Shown one piece after another: positions 38,427-47,304 of a stretch of DNA of 64,000 nucleotides (the stretch's first letter is position 1; the number at the start of each line of letters is the position of its first letter). Origin of the DNA: Agathobaculum ammoniilyticum. Its GTDB lineage: Bacteria > Bacillota > Clostridia > Oscillospirales > Butyricicoccaceae. A program made the position numbers and the translations under genes. The notes below the pieces were generated by a model. That model worked only from the letters and a program-made list of their open reading frames with translations. It was not told the DNA's origin and made no database searches. Where the stretch lies: assembly GCF_025567315.1 (NCBI RefSeq), contig NZ_JAOQJE010000007.1:62001-126000 (forward strand). The letters are read 5' to 3'.

Positions 38427-39896
38427 ATGGACGACTTCAATAACAACTATACGCCGGCCCCGGGCGGCGATGACCATACTGAACCGCAGCAGCCCGTTAT
38501 GGAGCCGCAGAATGAAACGCCGGCACAGCCGGCTCAGGGAACGCAGGAGACGCCGCGGGAAGAGCCGCAGGCATCCGGCGCGCCTCGCGCCGAAGAACCG
38601 CGCACTCCGTACCAGACGCCGGTGCAGCATCCAGCGTACCAGGCCCCATACCAGGCGCCGCATGCCGAACCGGCCGGCCAGCCGCAGCCGCCGAAAAAGA
38701 AGAAAGGGCGCGGGAAGGGCATTGTCATCGGCCTGTGCAGCGTCGCGGCGGCCTGCCTGCTGTTTGCAGGCGGTGCGGTGATCGGGCATATCGTTTCCAA
38801 TAACGGCGGCGCGCCTGCGGGAGGCGGCACCACGGCGGGCAGCATGCCCACCGTGCAGATATCCGACACGCCGGAATACGATCCGGATAATTACGACGTG
38901 GTCAACGGTCTGGCGGGCGAGGAGATCTACAAAAAAGTAAGCCCGTCGATCGTATCGGTCATTGCGACCGGTGGCAGCGGGTCGGGCGTTATCATGAGCG
39001 AGGACGGTTACATCATCACCAATAACCATGTTGTCGAGGACGCGGAGCAGGTGATGGTCCAGCTCAGCGACGGGACGCAGATGCCGGCCGAGATCATCGG
39101 CACGGACGAGCAGACCGACCTGGCGGTACTCAAGGTGGAGCCGGACGGGACGCTTACGGCGGCCGAGTTCGGCAATTCGGATGAGCTGCAGCCCGGCGAA
39201 TATGCGTACGCGCTCGGTTCGCCCGGCGGCGTGCAGTTTGCCAACACGATCACGGGCGGCCGCATTTCCGCGATCAACCGCGACGTGACCATCAACGACC
39301 GCGTGATGACCCTGATCCAGACCGACGCTTCTATTAACCCGGGCAACTCGGGCGGCGCGCTGATTAACAAATACGGGCAGGTGGTCGGCATTACCTCTGC
39401 CAAGCTTTCGAGCAATGCGTTCAGCGAGGCGTCGATCGAGGGCATGGGCTTCGCCATCCCGATCAACATGGCCAAGGAGGTCGTCGATGAGCTGATTGTC
39501 AACGGCTATGTCGCGGGGCGTCCGTCCATCGGCATTTCGGGATATAATGTGGAATCCGCGGACGGTAGCATCGCGGGCGTGCAGGTGGACTCGATCGACT
39601 CGCGCGCCAAGGCGGCCGACGAGGGGCTGCAGGTTGGCGACGTCATTGTAGCGGTGGATGGTACGCCTACCCCGACCATGGACGACGTGAATGAAGTCAA
39701 GGAAGACAAAAAGGCAGGCGACAAGATCACGCTGACGGTTTACCGCATTTCGACCGGCAAACGGCTCAACGTCACGATCACACTGATGGACGCGCACGAC
39801 CTGGAGGGCGAGGATCCGGCTGCGCAGGACGCGCAGAGCCAGCAGGATGATGGTTCGCAGTATTACCAAAGCCCGTTTCCGTTCTTCGGCTGGTAA
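38427..39896 (+). CDS. htrA: HtrA/DegP-like membrane-anchored serine protease with PDZ domain
   Basis: A 489-residue protein: a long Pro/Gln/Glu cytoplasmic tail (1-92), a basic stop (PKKKKGRGKG), one membrane segment (about 98-120), a trypsin-like domain and a PDZ domain (about 370-455). The catalytic triad is H201 (TNNHVVE), D231 (QTDLAVLK) and S308 (NPGNSGGAL). It degrades misfolded exported proteins. It has its own promoter and stands directly behind the two-component genes, which probably control it. The C-terminal tail is Gln/Asp-rich. Confidence 0.95.
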   Translation: MDDFNNNYTPAPGGDDHTEPQQPVMEPQNETPAQPAQGTQETPREEPQASGAPRAEEPRTPYQTPVQHPAYQAPYQAPHAEPAGQPQPPKKKKGRGKGIVIGLCSVAAACLLFAGGAVIGHIVSNNGGAPAGGGTTAGSMPTVQISDTPEYDPDNYDVVNGLAGEEIYKKVSPSIVSVIATGGSGSGVIMSEDGYIITNNHVVEDAEQVMVQLSDGTQMPAEIIGTDEQTDLAVLKVEPDGTLTAAEFGNSDELQPGEYAYALGSPGGVQFANTITGGRISAINRDVTINDRVMTLIQTDASINPGNSGGALINKYGQVVGITSAKLSSNAFSEASIEGMGFAIPINMAKEVVDELIVNGYVAGRPSIGISGYNVESADGSIAGVQVDSIDSRAKAADEGLQVGDVIVAVDGTPTPTMDDVNEVKEDKKAGDKITLTVYRISTGKRLNVTITLMDAHDLEGEDPAAQDAQSQQDDGSQYYQSPFPFFGW

Positions 39897-39899
39897 CGT

Positions 39900-39964
39900 A
39901 CCTCACTGAACGCATACGGATTTCAGTGAGGTGGGACGCACCGCGGCGCGGCCGCGGATGCGTC
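39900..39964. other. Large hairpins in the htrA 3' region
   Basis: ACCTCACTGAA/TTCAGTGAGGT (39900-39932) is followed directly by a GC-rich hairpin GGACGCA.../...TGCGTCC (39934-39965) with an inner CGCGGC/GCCGCG stem. No T tract follows either. They may stabilise the htrA mRNA end or slow the polymerase. 39965-40010 shows another GC palindrome but no gene. Confidence 0.5.
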
Positions 39965-40010
39965 CAAAGCTCCGGCGCGCGCAGCGCGCGAAGCCTTACT
40001 CCACACTGGT

Positions 40011-40073
40011 ATAAAAGCCGAGGCGCTTGTCCTCGGCTTTTATGAAAACAGGCCGCTTCTGCGGCCTGTTTTC
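40011..40073. terminator. Two back-to-back terminators between convergent genes
   Basis: ATAAAAGCCGAGG/CCTCGGCTTTTAT (40011-40043, loop of 7) and GAAAACAGGCCGC/GCGGCCTGTTTTC (40044-40073, loop TTCT), both perfect 13-bp stems with A/T flanks on both sides. They separate htrA from the leftward DUF815 gene. Confidence 0.88.
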
Positions 40074-40113
40074 TGTTTGATGCGCGCCTTGCGGTGCGTT
40101 TTTTTGTGTGCGG

Positions 40114-41316
40114 TTACTTTTCGTATTGCTCCGCGAGCTGCTGGCTGATGAACTGGCGCGCCGTGCGGGGGGAGCGCCCGTTCCGGCGCAGCGCGAAGCG
40201 CTCGGCCAGCAGGTGAAGCTGCTCGCCGGACAGCGCCAGGCCGTTCTCCGCGGCGAGCTGATCGACGATGTACAGGTACTCGTCCTTGTCCGGCACGGAG
40301 AACGTGATCTCCAGCCCGAAGCGGTCGGAGAGCGAGGTCACGGTTTCCAGGCTGTCGCGCACGCGCACCTCGTCGCCCTCGCGGTCCGCGAAGGTCTCGC
40401 GGATCAGGTGGCGGCGGTTGCTGGTCGCATAGATGACCAGATTGGAGGGCTTACCCGCCAGTCCGCCCTCGATAAAGGCCTTGAGCGCGGCGAAGTTGTC
40501 GTCCTCCCGACTGAAGGAGAGGTCGTCCAGGAATACGATGAAGCGGAACGGGGAACGGAGCGTGTCCGCGAAGATGCGCGGGAAGCAGGCGATATGCCGC
40601 GGCGACATCTCGATGATCTTCAGGCCGCGCTCGGCGTATTCGTTGACCACCGCCTTGACGGTAGAGGATTTGCCCGTCCCCTTGTCGCCGTAGAGCAGGA
40701 TGTTGTTGGCCTCGCGACCATCCAGGAACGCGCGGGTATTTTTGAGGATCTGCTGCTTCTGGCGCTCATAGCCGGGCAGGTCGCGCAGGCGGATGGCGTC
40801 CGGATGCCCGATCGGCGTCACCGTACCGTCATCCTGTACAGCGAAAGCGGAGGCCTGTGCGAAAAAGCCGTAGCCCTGCGCGCGGTAAAAGCTGGCCAGC
40901 GCCGCCCCGTCGCGGAACGGTAGGGGAGCGGCGGCCGGATAATCCGGCAGGTCGCGTAGCGCGGGCATGCGGTATACGCCGGCGGCCGCGGACTTGAGCG
41001 TATTGCCGTCCAAGGCGAGCAGGGCGTTGAGCGCCTGGATATCGTGCGTGGCCGCGCCCAGCAGGGTGGCGGAGGGCGCGGCCAGCGTATCGGTCATGGT
41101 GTTGACATCAAAATGCACCGCGTCCAGCATGGCGCGGTTGACGTCGCCGCAGGCGAAGATCTGGGCGCACAGCGCGCCGTAGGCCCGCGCGAAATCCGCG
41201 TCGTCGGTCTTGAGCGCGTCAAAGACCGCGAGGTAGGACGAGACGAACGGGTGCCGCTGCAGGCCGCGCAGCACGGAAAGCGCCCGCACGCGCAGCGAAA
41301 GGATAGAAAGCTCCAT
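40114..41316 (-). CDS. DUF815 family AAA+ ATPase
   Basis: A 400-residue protein with an N-terminal helical region and a C-terminal AAA+ domain. Walker A is ILLYGDKGTGKSS (about 213-225) and Walker B FIVFLDDLSF; arginines in YATSNRRHLIRETF follow. DUF815 proteins are common in Clostridia and proteobacteria with no settled role. I start at ATG 41316 (MELSILSLRVRAL) with GGAAGTG upstream. Monocistronic and convergent with htrA. Confidence 0.88.
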   Translation of the reverse strand: MELSILSLRVRALSVLRGLQRHPFVSSYLAVFDALKTDDADFARAYGALCAQIFACGDVNRAMLDAVHFDVNTMTDTLAAPSATLLGAATHDIQALNALLALDGNTLKSAAAGVYRMPALRDLPDYPAAAPLPFRDGAALASFYRAQGYGFFAQASAFAVQDDGTVTPIGHPDAIRLRDLPGYERQKQQILKNTRAFLDGREANNILLYGDKGTGKSSTVKAVVNEYAERGLKIIEMSPRHIACFPRIFADTLRSPFRFIVFLDDLSFSREDDNFAALKAFIEGGLAGKPSNLVIYATSNRRHLIRETFADREGDEVRVRDSLETVTSLSDRFGLEITFSVPDKDEYLYIVDQLAAENGLALSGEQLHLLAERFALRRNGRSPRTARQFISQQLAEQYEK

Positions 41317-41425
41317 TTGTTTCACTTCCAAACTGTATTTTTTCGATCGGTTCCAGCATAACACACTTCGGCGGCTTTTTCAACATAGCATGAGAATAGA
41401 CTATGCTTGGAGGGAGAGACAAACA

Positions 41426-41665
41426 ATGAGCCAATATGCGCTTTTGATATGCCGCAGCCAGACGGAAGCGATCGGGCTGCGGCGCCATCTGGGCCAGATG
41501 GGCGTGCCGGGCGAGGTCGCGCGGCCGCCGCGGCACGAGCGGACTGAGTCGTGCGGCTGGGCGGTGCGCGTCGGGGCGTCGCAGGCGGACGAGGCGGTGC
41601 GCCGCCTGCGGCAGCTGGGGCTTTCGCCGTGCCGCGTCATGCCGGACGAGGGGGGCGGCGCATGA
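41426..41665 (+). CDS. DUF3343 protein, putative Se/S carrier
   Basis: A 79-residue protein with the DUF3343 pattern (YALLICRSQTEAIGLRRHL; Cys in LSPCRVMP). Such proteins are thought to carry sulfur or selenium as persulfide. GGAGGGAG lies ahead of the ATG at 41426. The stop overlaps the start of a cysteine-desulfurase-like gene (ATGA), which supports a sulfur or selenium relay. Confidence 0.88.
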   Translation: MSQYALLICRSQTEAIGLRRHLGQMGVPGEVARPPRHERTESCGWAVRVGASQADEAVRRLRQLGLSPCRVMPDEGGGA

Positions 41666-42789
41666 TCTATCTGGATAACGCCGCGACGACGCTGTATAAG
41701 CCGCGCGCGGTGGATGAGGCGGTGCGCCGCGCGATGCACGCGGCGGCAGGCTACGCGCGGGGCGGCTACGCGGCGGCGGCGCGCGCGGGCGAGCTGGTAT
41801 ACGGCTGCCGCGAGCAGGCGGCGGCGCTGTTCGGCGTGCGCGATCCGGCGCGCGTCGTGTTCACGATGAACGCCACGCACGCGCTCAATCTGGCTATTCA
41901 CGCGCTGGCGAAGCCGGGCATGCGGATCGCAGTCGGCGGATATGAGCACAACGCGGTCATGCGGCCGCTCACGCTGCGCGGGATCGAGCCGGCCGTGCTC
42001 GACACCCCGCTCTGGGACGCCGCGGGGATGGAACGGAAAGCGCGGGAAGCGCTGGCTGCGGGGACGGAGCTGTTCATCCTCAACCATGTGTCCAATGTGT
42101 TTGGCTTTGCCGCGCCGCTCGACGGGATCGCCGCGCTGCTGGATGCGGCGGGCGTGCCGCTGATTCTCGACGCGTCCCAGTCCGCCGGTATGGTCGGGAT
42201 CGACGTGCGCCGCCATCCCTGTCTTGCCGCAGTGTGCATGCCCGGCCACAAGGGACTGTACGGGCCGCAGGGTACGGGCATCCTGCTCGCGCTCGACGAC
42301 CGTATCACGGCCGCGCCGCTGATGGCGGGCGGCACGGGCAGCCTGTCGGAAGAGCCGCGGCAGCCGGATTTCCTACCGGACGCGCTGGAGAGCGGCACGC
42401 CCAATGTGCCGGGTATCGCGGGGCTTGCGGCGGGCATCGCGTTTGTGCGCGCGGTCGGCCCGGAGAACATCCTCGCGCATGAACAGGCGCTCCGGCGTGA
42501 GTTTGTGCGCGCGCTGGAGCGGGAGGAGCGGATCGAATGCTTTTCCGGCGCGCCGCAGACCGGCGTGCTGTCGCTGCGCGTGCGGGGGATGCCCTGCGAG
42601 ACCGTGGCGGAGGAGCTGGCGCGGCGGCAGGTCGCGGTGCGCGCGGGCCTGCACTGCGCGCCGCTCGCGCACCGCACGGCCGGCACGGAGGAAACCGGCA
42701 CCGTGCGCTTCTCTTTCTCCTTTTATTCGACCGCGCGCACGGCGGAGCATGCGGCTGATTTGCTGTGCAAAACCGTAAAAAATCTGTGA
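41662..42789 (+). CDS. Class V aminotransferase, cysteine desulfurase-like
   Basis: A 375-residue PLP enzyme. The opening is YLDNAATTLYKP; the substrate loop contains NATHALNLAIHAL; the PLP lysine is in MPGHKGLYGPQG. The persulfide Cys is probably in GLHCAPLAH (about residue 332). It belongs to the Csd/SufS-like group and is translationally coupled to the DUF3343 carrier, which probably accepts its sulfur or selenium. Very high GC codon use. Confidence 0.9.
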   Translation: MIYLDNAATTLYKPRAVDEAVRRAMHAAAGYARGGYAAAARAGELVYGCREQAAALFGVRDPARVVFTMNATHALNLAIHALAKPGMRIAVGGYEHNAVMRPLTLRGIEPAVLDTPLWDAAGMERKAREALAAGTELFILNHVSNVFGFAAPLDGIAALLDAAGVPLILDASQSAGMVGIDVRRHPCLAAVCMPGHKGLYGPQGTGILLALDDRITAAPLMAGGTGSLSEEPRQPDFLPDALESGTPNVPGIAGLAAGIAFVRAVGPENILAHEQALRREFVRALEREERIECFSGAPQTGVLSLRVRGMPCETVAEELARRQVAVRAGLHCAPLAHRTAGTEETGTVRFSFSFYSTARTAEHAADLLCKTVKNL

Positions 42790-42893
42790 ATACGCTATAC
42801 AGGGGAAGCGAATTGTGGTAGTATAGGTAATGTTGAAACCCCGCGTCTCCCCTGCTGTGCGGAGGAATGAAAAATCACAGGACAGGTGGCTTT

Positions 42894-43796
42894 ATGGAGA
42901 CTTTCCAAAATATTTTCAATACAGCGGCGTTCCAGAATTTCGATTTGCTGTCCTCGCTGCGAAGCAGCGTAAACTCGCTTCAGACAGCGGGCCTGATGGA
43001 CGTGGTCGACGTTTTGATCGTCGCGTATATCATTTACCGCGTGATGAAGCTGCTCAAGGATACAAGCGCGGCGCGGCTGGTCAAGGGCATCATCGTGCTG
43101 CTGCTGGTCATGTTGCTCGCCAGCGTGGCGGGACTGACCACGATTTCGTTTATCCTGCGCAATTCGCTGGGCATCGGCGTGTTCGCCGTGATCGTGATTT
43201 TCCAGCCCGAGCTGCGGCGTCTGCTCGAGCAGCTCGGCAAGGGCAACCTGAGCCGCCTGCTCACGCCGGCGGACAACAAGGACGAGATCGAGGAGGCCAT
43301 CGGCGCGACGGTCGCCGCCTGCGCGGATATGTCCAGAAGCCGGACCGGCGTGCTGATCGTGTTCGAACGGCGGGAGCGCCTCGGCGAGATCGTCGCGACT
43401 GGCACCCTGCTGGACGCCGATCCCTCGCCCGAGCTGCTCAAAAACATCTTTTTCAAGAACAGCCCGCTGCATGACGGCGCGCTGATCATGCGCGACGGCC
43501 GCATCTGCGCCGCGGGCTGCGTGCTGCCGCTTTCGGGCAGCCAGAACCTGTCCCGCGACCTGGGTACGCGCCACCGCGCGGCGGTTGGCATGAGCGAGTC
43601 CTCGGACAGCGTGCTGGTCGTCGTTTCGGAGGAAACGGGCGCGATCTCGGTGGCGATCGGCGGCATGCTCAAGCGCCATCTGTCACCCGAGGTGCTGAAA
43701 AAAGTGCTGGAAAGCGAGCTGCTCACTGAGGAAAAGCCGGAAAAGAACCGGCTGACAGCGCTCCGCAACATCTGGAAGGGGGGCGCGGGCAAGTGA
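42894..43796 (+). CDS. cdaA: Diadenylate cyclase CdaA
   Basis: A 300-residue membrane enzyme that makes cyclic di-AMP from two ATP. Three membrane segments (about 35-105) are followed by the DAC domain with the active-site motifs HDGALIM and GTRHRAAVG. I start at ATG 42894 (METFQNIF) because AGGTGG lies 6 bases ahead; an upstream in-frame ATG at 42867 has its GGAGG only one base away. Its end overlaps cdaR. Confidence 0.95.
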   Translation: METFQNIFNTAAFQNFDLLSSLRSSVNSLQTAGLMDVVDVLIVAYIIYRVMKLLKDTSAARLVKGIIVLLLVMLLASVAGLTTISFILRNSLGIGVFAVIVIFQPELRRLLEQLGKGNLSRLLTPADNKDEIEEAIGATVAACADMSRSRTGVLIVFERRERLGEIVATGTLLDADPSPELLKNIFFKNSPLHDGALIMRDGRICAAGCVLPLSGSQNLSRDLGTRHRAAVGMSESSDSVLVVVSEETGAISVAIGGMLKRHLSPEVLKKVLESELLTEEKPEKNRLTALRNIWKGGAGK

Positions 43797-45139
43797 GGCA
43801 ATTCCTGAAAAAGCATGACGTCTGGCTGCGCCTGCTGTCCCTGCTGCTCGCGTTCGTCCTGTGGATCATCGTGCGCGACGCGGATAATCCGGTCAAGCAG
43901 AATACCTTTCGGGACATCCCGGTTACCATTACCGGTGAGGAAGAACTGCTGGCGAGCCAGGGCCTGTCGGTGATCGAAAGCACCGCGACCGTGGATGTGG
44001 TCGTGGAGGGGCGAAACAACGAGGTAACCGACCCAACGCTGCGGCGCAAGATCACGGCCACGGTCGACGTATCCTCAATCACCGACGGGGCGGGCGAGTA
44101 TAACCGGCCCGTGCAGGTTGCGGTCAGCAGCGCGGACATCGATCCGGTGCGGGCCAATCCGGTGAGCGTGAGCGTGCTGGTTGATAAGGTGACCACGGTC
44201 AGCGTGCCGGTCCGCATCGACGTGACCGGCACGCCCGCGGAGGGGTACCGCGCGGGCAAGGCGGTACCCACGACGACCGAGTCGGTAACGGTCGAGGGGC
44301 CGGAGGCCGAGCTGAAAGAGGTCGCTTACGCCTATGCGACGATCAGCGTGGAGGGCGAGAGCCTGACCGTCACCGGTGAGTGCTCGATCGCCCTGTATAA
44401 CGACGCCGGCGTCCCGATTACGGGGACGCATGTGACCTGCCAGACGGATACGGTCAATGTGCGCGTGCCGCTTTACCCGATCGAGACCATCCCGCTGACC
44501 GTTACGCTCAAGGACGGCGAGACGCTCAAGGGCAGCCAGGTGCGCGCGTCTATCAGCCCGCAGAGCGTCAAGGTCCTCGGCGACCAGAACACGCTTGCGG
44601 AGCTGACCGAGATCAGCCTGGGCGAGATCGATCTGGACAGCGTCCGGACAGACGTGCCCATCCAAATGGATATCAAGCTGCCGGACAACGTCCGGCTGGA
44701 CGAGGGACAGCCCTCTACCGCCAGCGTGACCATCACCGTGGCGGATGAAACCGACGGCATTGCGACACGCAAGGTCCAAGTCACGCAGTTCGCCCCGAAC
44801 GATACCTCGCAGGAGCAGACGCCTTACACGGTCAACGTACTGACCGGATCGGTGGAGATCGAGCTGCGCGGCACGGAGAGCGCGCTCGACCAGGTGGATA
44901 CCGACGGCTTTTCGATCGGTTTGACCTTTGATTCGGATTCGCTCGGCGCGGGCAGGCATACGGTCAAGGGCGTGGTCGCCGCGACCAGCCTGCCGGCCGG
45001 CGTGACCGTGGTGGAAGAGGACGTGGAGGTTGAGATCGAGATTGTGGACAACGGCTCCGGCGGTACGGACGGGGACGCCGCGGCGGGAGCCGCCCCGTCG
45101 GATGCGGTCTACCCAGAGGAAAGCGGGGACGGCGCATGA
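43793..45139 (+). CDS. cdaR: CdaR, YbbR-domain regulator of CdaA
   Basis: A 448-residue protein from GTG 43793, with one N-terminal membrane helix (about 12-28) and about four extracytoplasmic YbbR repeats (about 40-430), then a Gly/Ala/Asp tail. CdaR binds CdaA and tunes c-di-AMP production. It overlaps cdaA and also the next gene by 4 bases (ATGA), so the three are one operon. Confidence 0.93.
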   Translation: MRQFLKKHDVWLRLLSLLLAFVLWIIVRDADNPVKQNTFRDIPVTITGEEELLASQGLSVIESTATVDVVVEGRNNEVTDPTLRRKITATVDVSSITDGAGEYNRPVQVAVSSADIDPVRANPVSVSVLVDKVTTVSVPVRIDVTGTPAEGYRAGKAVPTTTESVTVEGPEAELKEVAYAYATISVEGESLTVTGECSIALYNDAGVPITGTHVTCQTDTVNVRVPLYPIETIPLTVTLKDGETLKGSQVRASISPQSVKVLGDQNTLAELTEISLGEIDLDSVRTDVPIQMDIKLPDNVRLDEGQPSTASVTITVADETDGIATRKVQVTQFAPNDTSQEQTPYTVNVLTGSVEIELRGTESALDQVDTDGFSIGLTFDSDSLGAGRHTVKGVVAATSLPAGVTVVEEDVEVEIEIVDNGSGGTDGDAAAGAAPSDAVYPEESGDGA

Positions 45140-46719
45140 GCATTCTGGTAAGCAATATCCGCCTGCCGTTTGACGAGCCGGAGGCGCTCGCGCTCGCGCA
45201 GGCGCGGCGGCTGACCGGCTTGGACGAGGCGCAGGCGGCGGTGTCCCGCGTGAGCATCGACGCGCGGCGCGGGCGGATCTTCCGCATATATACGGTGCGC
45301 CTGGACGCGCCCGTGGACGAAAAGGCATTTGCAGAAAAGCTGCAAATGCCCTTCGTGCGTTATAAGCCCGATGAAAAAGCGGCCGTTCCGCGCGGCAAGA
45401 AGCGGCTGCGGCACCGGCCGGTGGTCGTCGGCCTGGGGCCGGCGGGCCTGTTCGCGGCCTATACGCTGTCCAGGCACGGCTACGAGCCGCTGGTGCTGGA
45501 GCGCGGCGGCGACCTGGACGCGCGCGACCGCGCGGTGCAGGCGTTCTGGAAGGGCGGCGCGCTCGATCCGGACTGCAATATCCAGTTCGGGGAGGGCGGC
45601 GCGGGCGCCTATTCGGACGGTAAGCTGACCACCCGCATCGGCGATCCACTGTGCGACGAGGTGCTGAAAACGCTCGCCGCGCACGGCGCGCCGGAGGATA
45701 TTGTCAAAAAGGCCAAGCCCCATGTGGGTACGGACATCCTGAAAGACGTTGTGCGCTCCATGCGGCGGGAGATCGTGAGGAACGGCGGGGAGGTGCGCTT
45801 TCGGACCCCGCTGACTGGCGTGGATGTGCAGAACGGCGCGCTGCGCGCCATCCGCGCGGCCGGCGGCGAGGTCGCGTGCGAGCGCGCGGTGCTGGCGGTC
45901 GGCCACTCGGCGCGCGATACGTTTGTTGCGCTGCATCAAAACGGGGTATACTTTGAACCAAAGGCGTTTTCGGTCGGCGTGCGCATCGAGCATCTGCAAA
46001 GCGAGATCGACCGCGCGCTGTACGGGAAATATGCGGGGCATCCGCTGCTGCCGCCCGCGGAATACAACCTTTCTCGACGGGCGGGCGGACGGGCCTGCTA
46101 CACGTTCTGCATGTGTCCGGGCGGCGTAGTCGTCGCGGCGCAGAGCGAGGAACATACGGTCGTTACCAACGGTATGAGCTATCATGAGCGTAGCGGGAAG
46201 AACGCTAATGCGGCAATCGCAGTGTCGGTCGACCCCAAAGACTATGATGACGGCACGCCGTTCGGCGGCGTGTCGCTCCAGCGGCAGATCGAACGCGCGG
46301 CTTTCGCGCAGACCGGCTCGTACCGCGCGCCCTGCCAGCGCGTGGGGGACTTCCTTGCCGGTAAGCCGAGCAAGGCCGCAGGCGCGGTGCGGCCCAGCTA
46401 TCCCATAGGGGTAGAGTACAGCGCGGCTACGGCAAGCCTGCCCGCGTTTGCACAGGATATGCTGCGCGACAGCCTGCCTTTTTTTGGCGGGAAGCTGCGC
46501 GGCTTTGACGCGCCGGACGCGCTGCTGACCGGACCGGAGACGCGGACTTCATCTCCCGTGCGTATGACGCGCGGGGACGACCTGTTCGGCCGCGGCTGTG
46601 CGGGGCTTATCCCCTGCGGCGAGGGTGCGGGCTACGCGGGCGGCATCATGTCCGCCGCAGTGGACGGCATACGGGCCGCGCACCGCATCATGGAGGAATT
46701 TCGGCCAATTATGGATTGA
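45136..46719 (+). CDS. FAD-dependent dehydrogenase (COG2509-like)
   Basis: A 527-residue flavoprotein. After an N-terminal roughly 90-residue domain comes the FAD-binding GxGxxG region PVVVGLGPAGLFAAYTLSRHG, and the C-terminal GEGAGYAGGIMSAAVDGIRA closes the site. FGEGGAGAYSDGKLTTRI is characteristic of this uncharacterised group, which often sits between cdaR and glmM in Clostridia. Its substrate is unknown. Confidence 0.9.
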   Translation: MSILVSNIRLPFDEPEALALAQARRLTGLDEAQAAVSRVSIDARRGRIFRIYTVRLDAPVDEKAFAEKLQMPFVRYKPDEKAAVPRGKKRLRHRPVVVGLGPAGLFAAYTLSRHGYEPLVLERGGDLDARDRAVQAFWKGGALDPDCNIQFGEGGAGAYSDGKLTTRIGDPLCDEVLKTLAAHGAPEDIVKKAKPHVGTDILKDVVRSMRREIVRNGGEVRFRTPLTGVDVQNGALRAIRAAGGEVACERAVLAVGHSARDTFVALHQNGVYFEPKAFSVGVRIEHLQSEIDRALYGKYAGHPLLPPAEYNLSRRAGGRACYTFCMCPGGVVVAAQSEEHTVVTNGMSYHERSGKNANAAIAVSVDPKDYDDGTPFGGVSLQRQIERAAFAQTGSYRAPCQRVGDFLAGKPSKAAGAVRPSYPIGVEYSAATASLPAFAQDMLRDSLPFFGGKLRGFDAPDALLTGPETRTSSPVRMTRGDDLFGRGCAGLIPCGEGAGYAGGIMSAAVDGIRAAHRIMEEFRPIMD

Positions 46720-46770
46720 GCGCGCGCCGCGGCGCGCAGGAGCAATATTTTTCAGAACGGAGCGATAACA

Positions 46771-47184
46771 TTGACCCAACAGGGAACGATAAAAAAACTA
46801 TTGCCCGGCCGTATGGCCGAGGTGGAGGTGACACGCCGGTCGGCGTGCGGGCATGACTGCGCCAAATGCGGCGGCTGCGGCGGTCTGGAGACACAAACCC
46901 TGTATGTGACTGCGTTCAACGGCGTGGCGGCGCAGGTGGGCGACCGCGTGCTGCTGGAGGGCGAAACCGGCCGCGTGCTGGGCATCGCGGTGCTGGTCTA
47001 CCTGCTGCCGGTCGTGCTGTTTTTCATCGGCTACGGGGCGGGAAGCGTGCTGGGAGGCGGCGCGGCGCAGGCCGCAATCTGCGGCGGACTCCTGTTCGCA
47101 CTGGGTATACTCGGCGCGATGTGGTACAGCCGCCAAATGAAGAAAAAGAACGACGTACCGTTCGCAATCACCCAGCGGCTTTGA
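46771..47184 (+). CDS. RseC/SoxR-reducing-system family protein
   Basis: A 137-residue protein from TTG 46771 with GGAG at 46757-46760. The N-terminal part has the Cys cluster CGHDCAKCGGCG (about 29-40), and two membrane helices lie at about 72-90 and 98-118. RseC-like proteins hold an Fe-S cluster and work with Rnf-type electron transport in other bacteria. No rnf genes are nearby. Confidence 0.87.
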   Translation: MTQQGTIKKLLPGRMAEVEVTRRSACGHDCAKCGGCGGLETQTLYVTAFNGVAAQVGDRVLLEGETGRVLGIAVLVYLLPVVLFFIGYGAGSVLGGGAAQAAICGGLLFALGILGAMWYSRQMKKKNDVPFAITQRL

Positions 47185-47223
47185 ATAAATTGTGAATTTT
47201 TCCGGCTTTCCTGCGCTTATCTC

Positions 47224-47252
47224 TTGTCTTATCGGAAAAAGTCCGGTAAAAT
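47224..47252 (+). promoter_or_regulatory. Promoter of the DUF5685-dnaJ-like operon
   Basis: TTGTCT (47224-47229), 17-base spacer, TAAAAT (47247-47252). Confidence 0.65.
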
Positions 47253-47304
47253 AGATTGAATGTGAAAAGCGTGCGCGCAGCACGCGGCGCGAAAGGGTTT
47301 TGTG

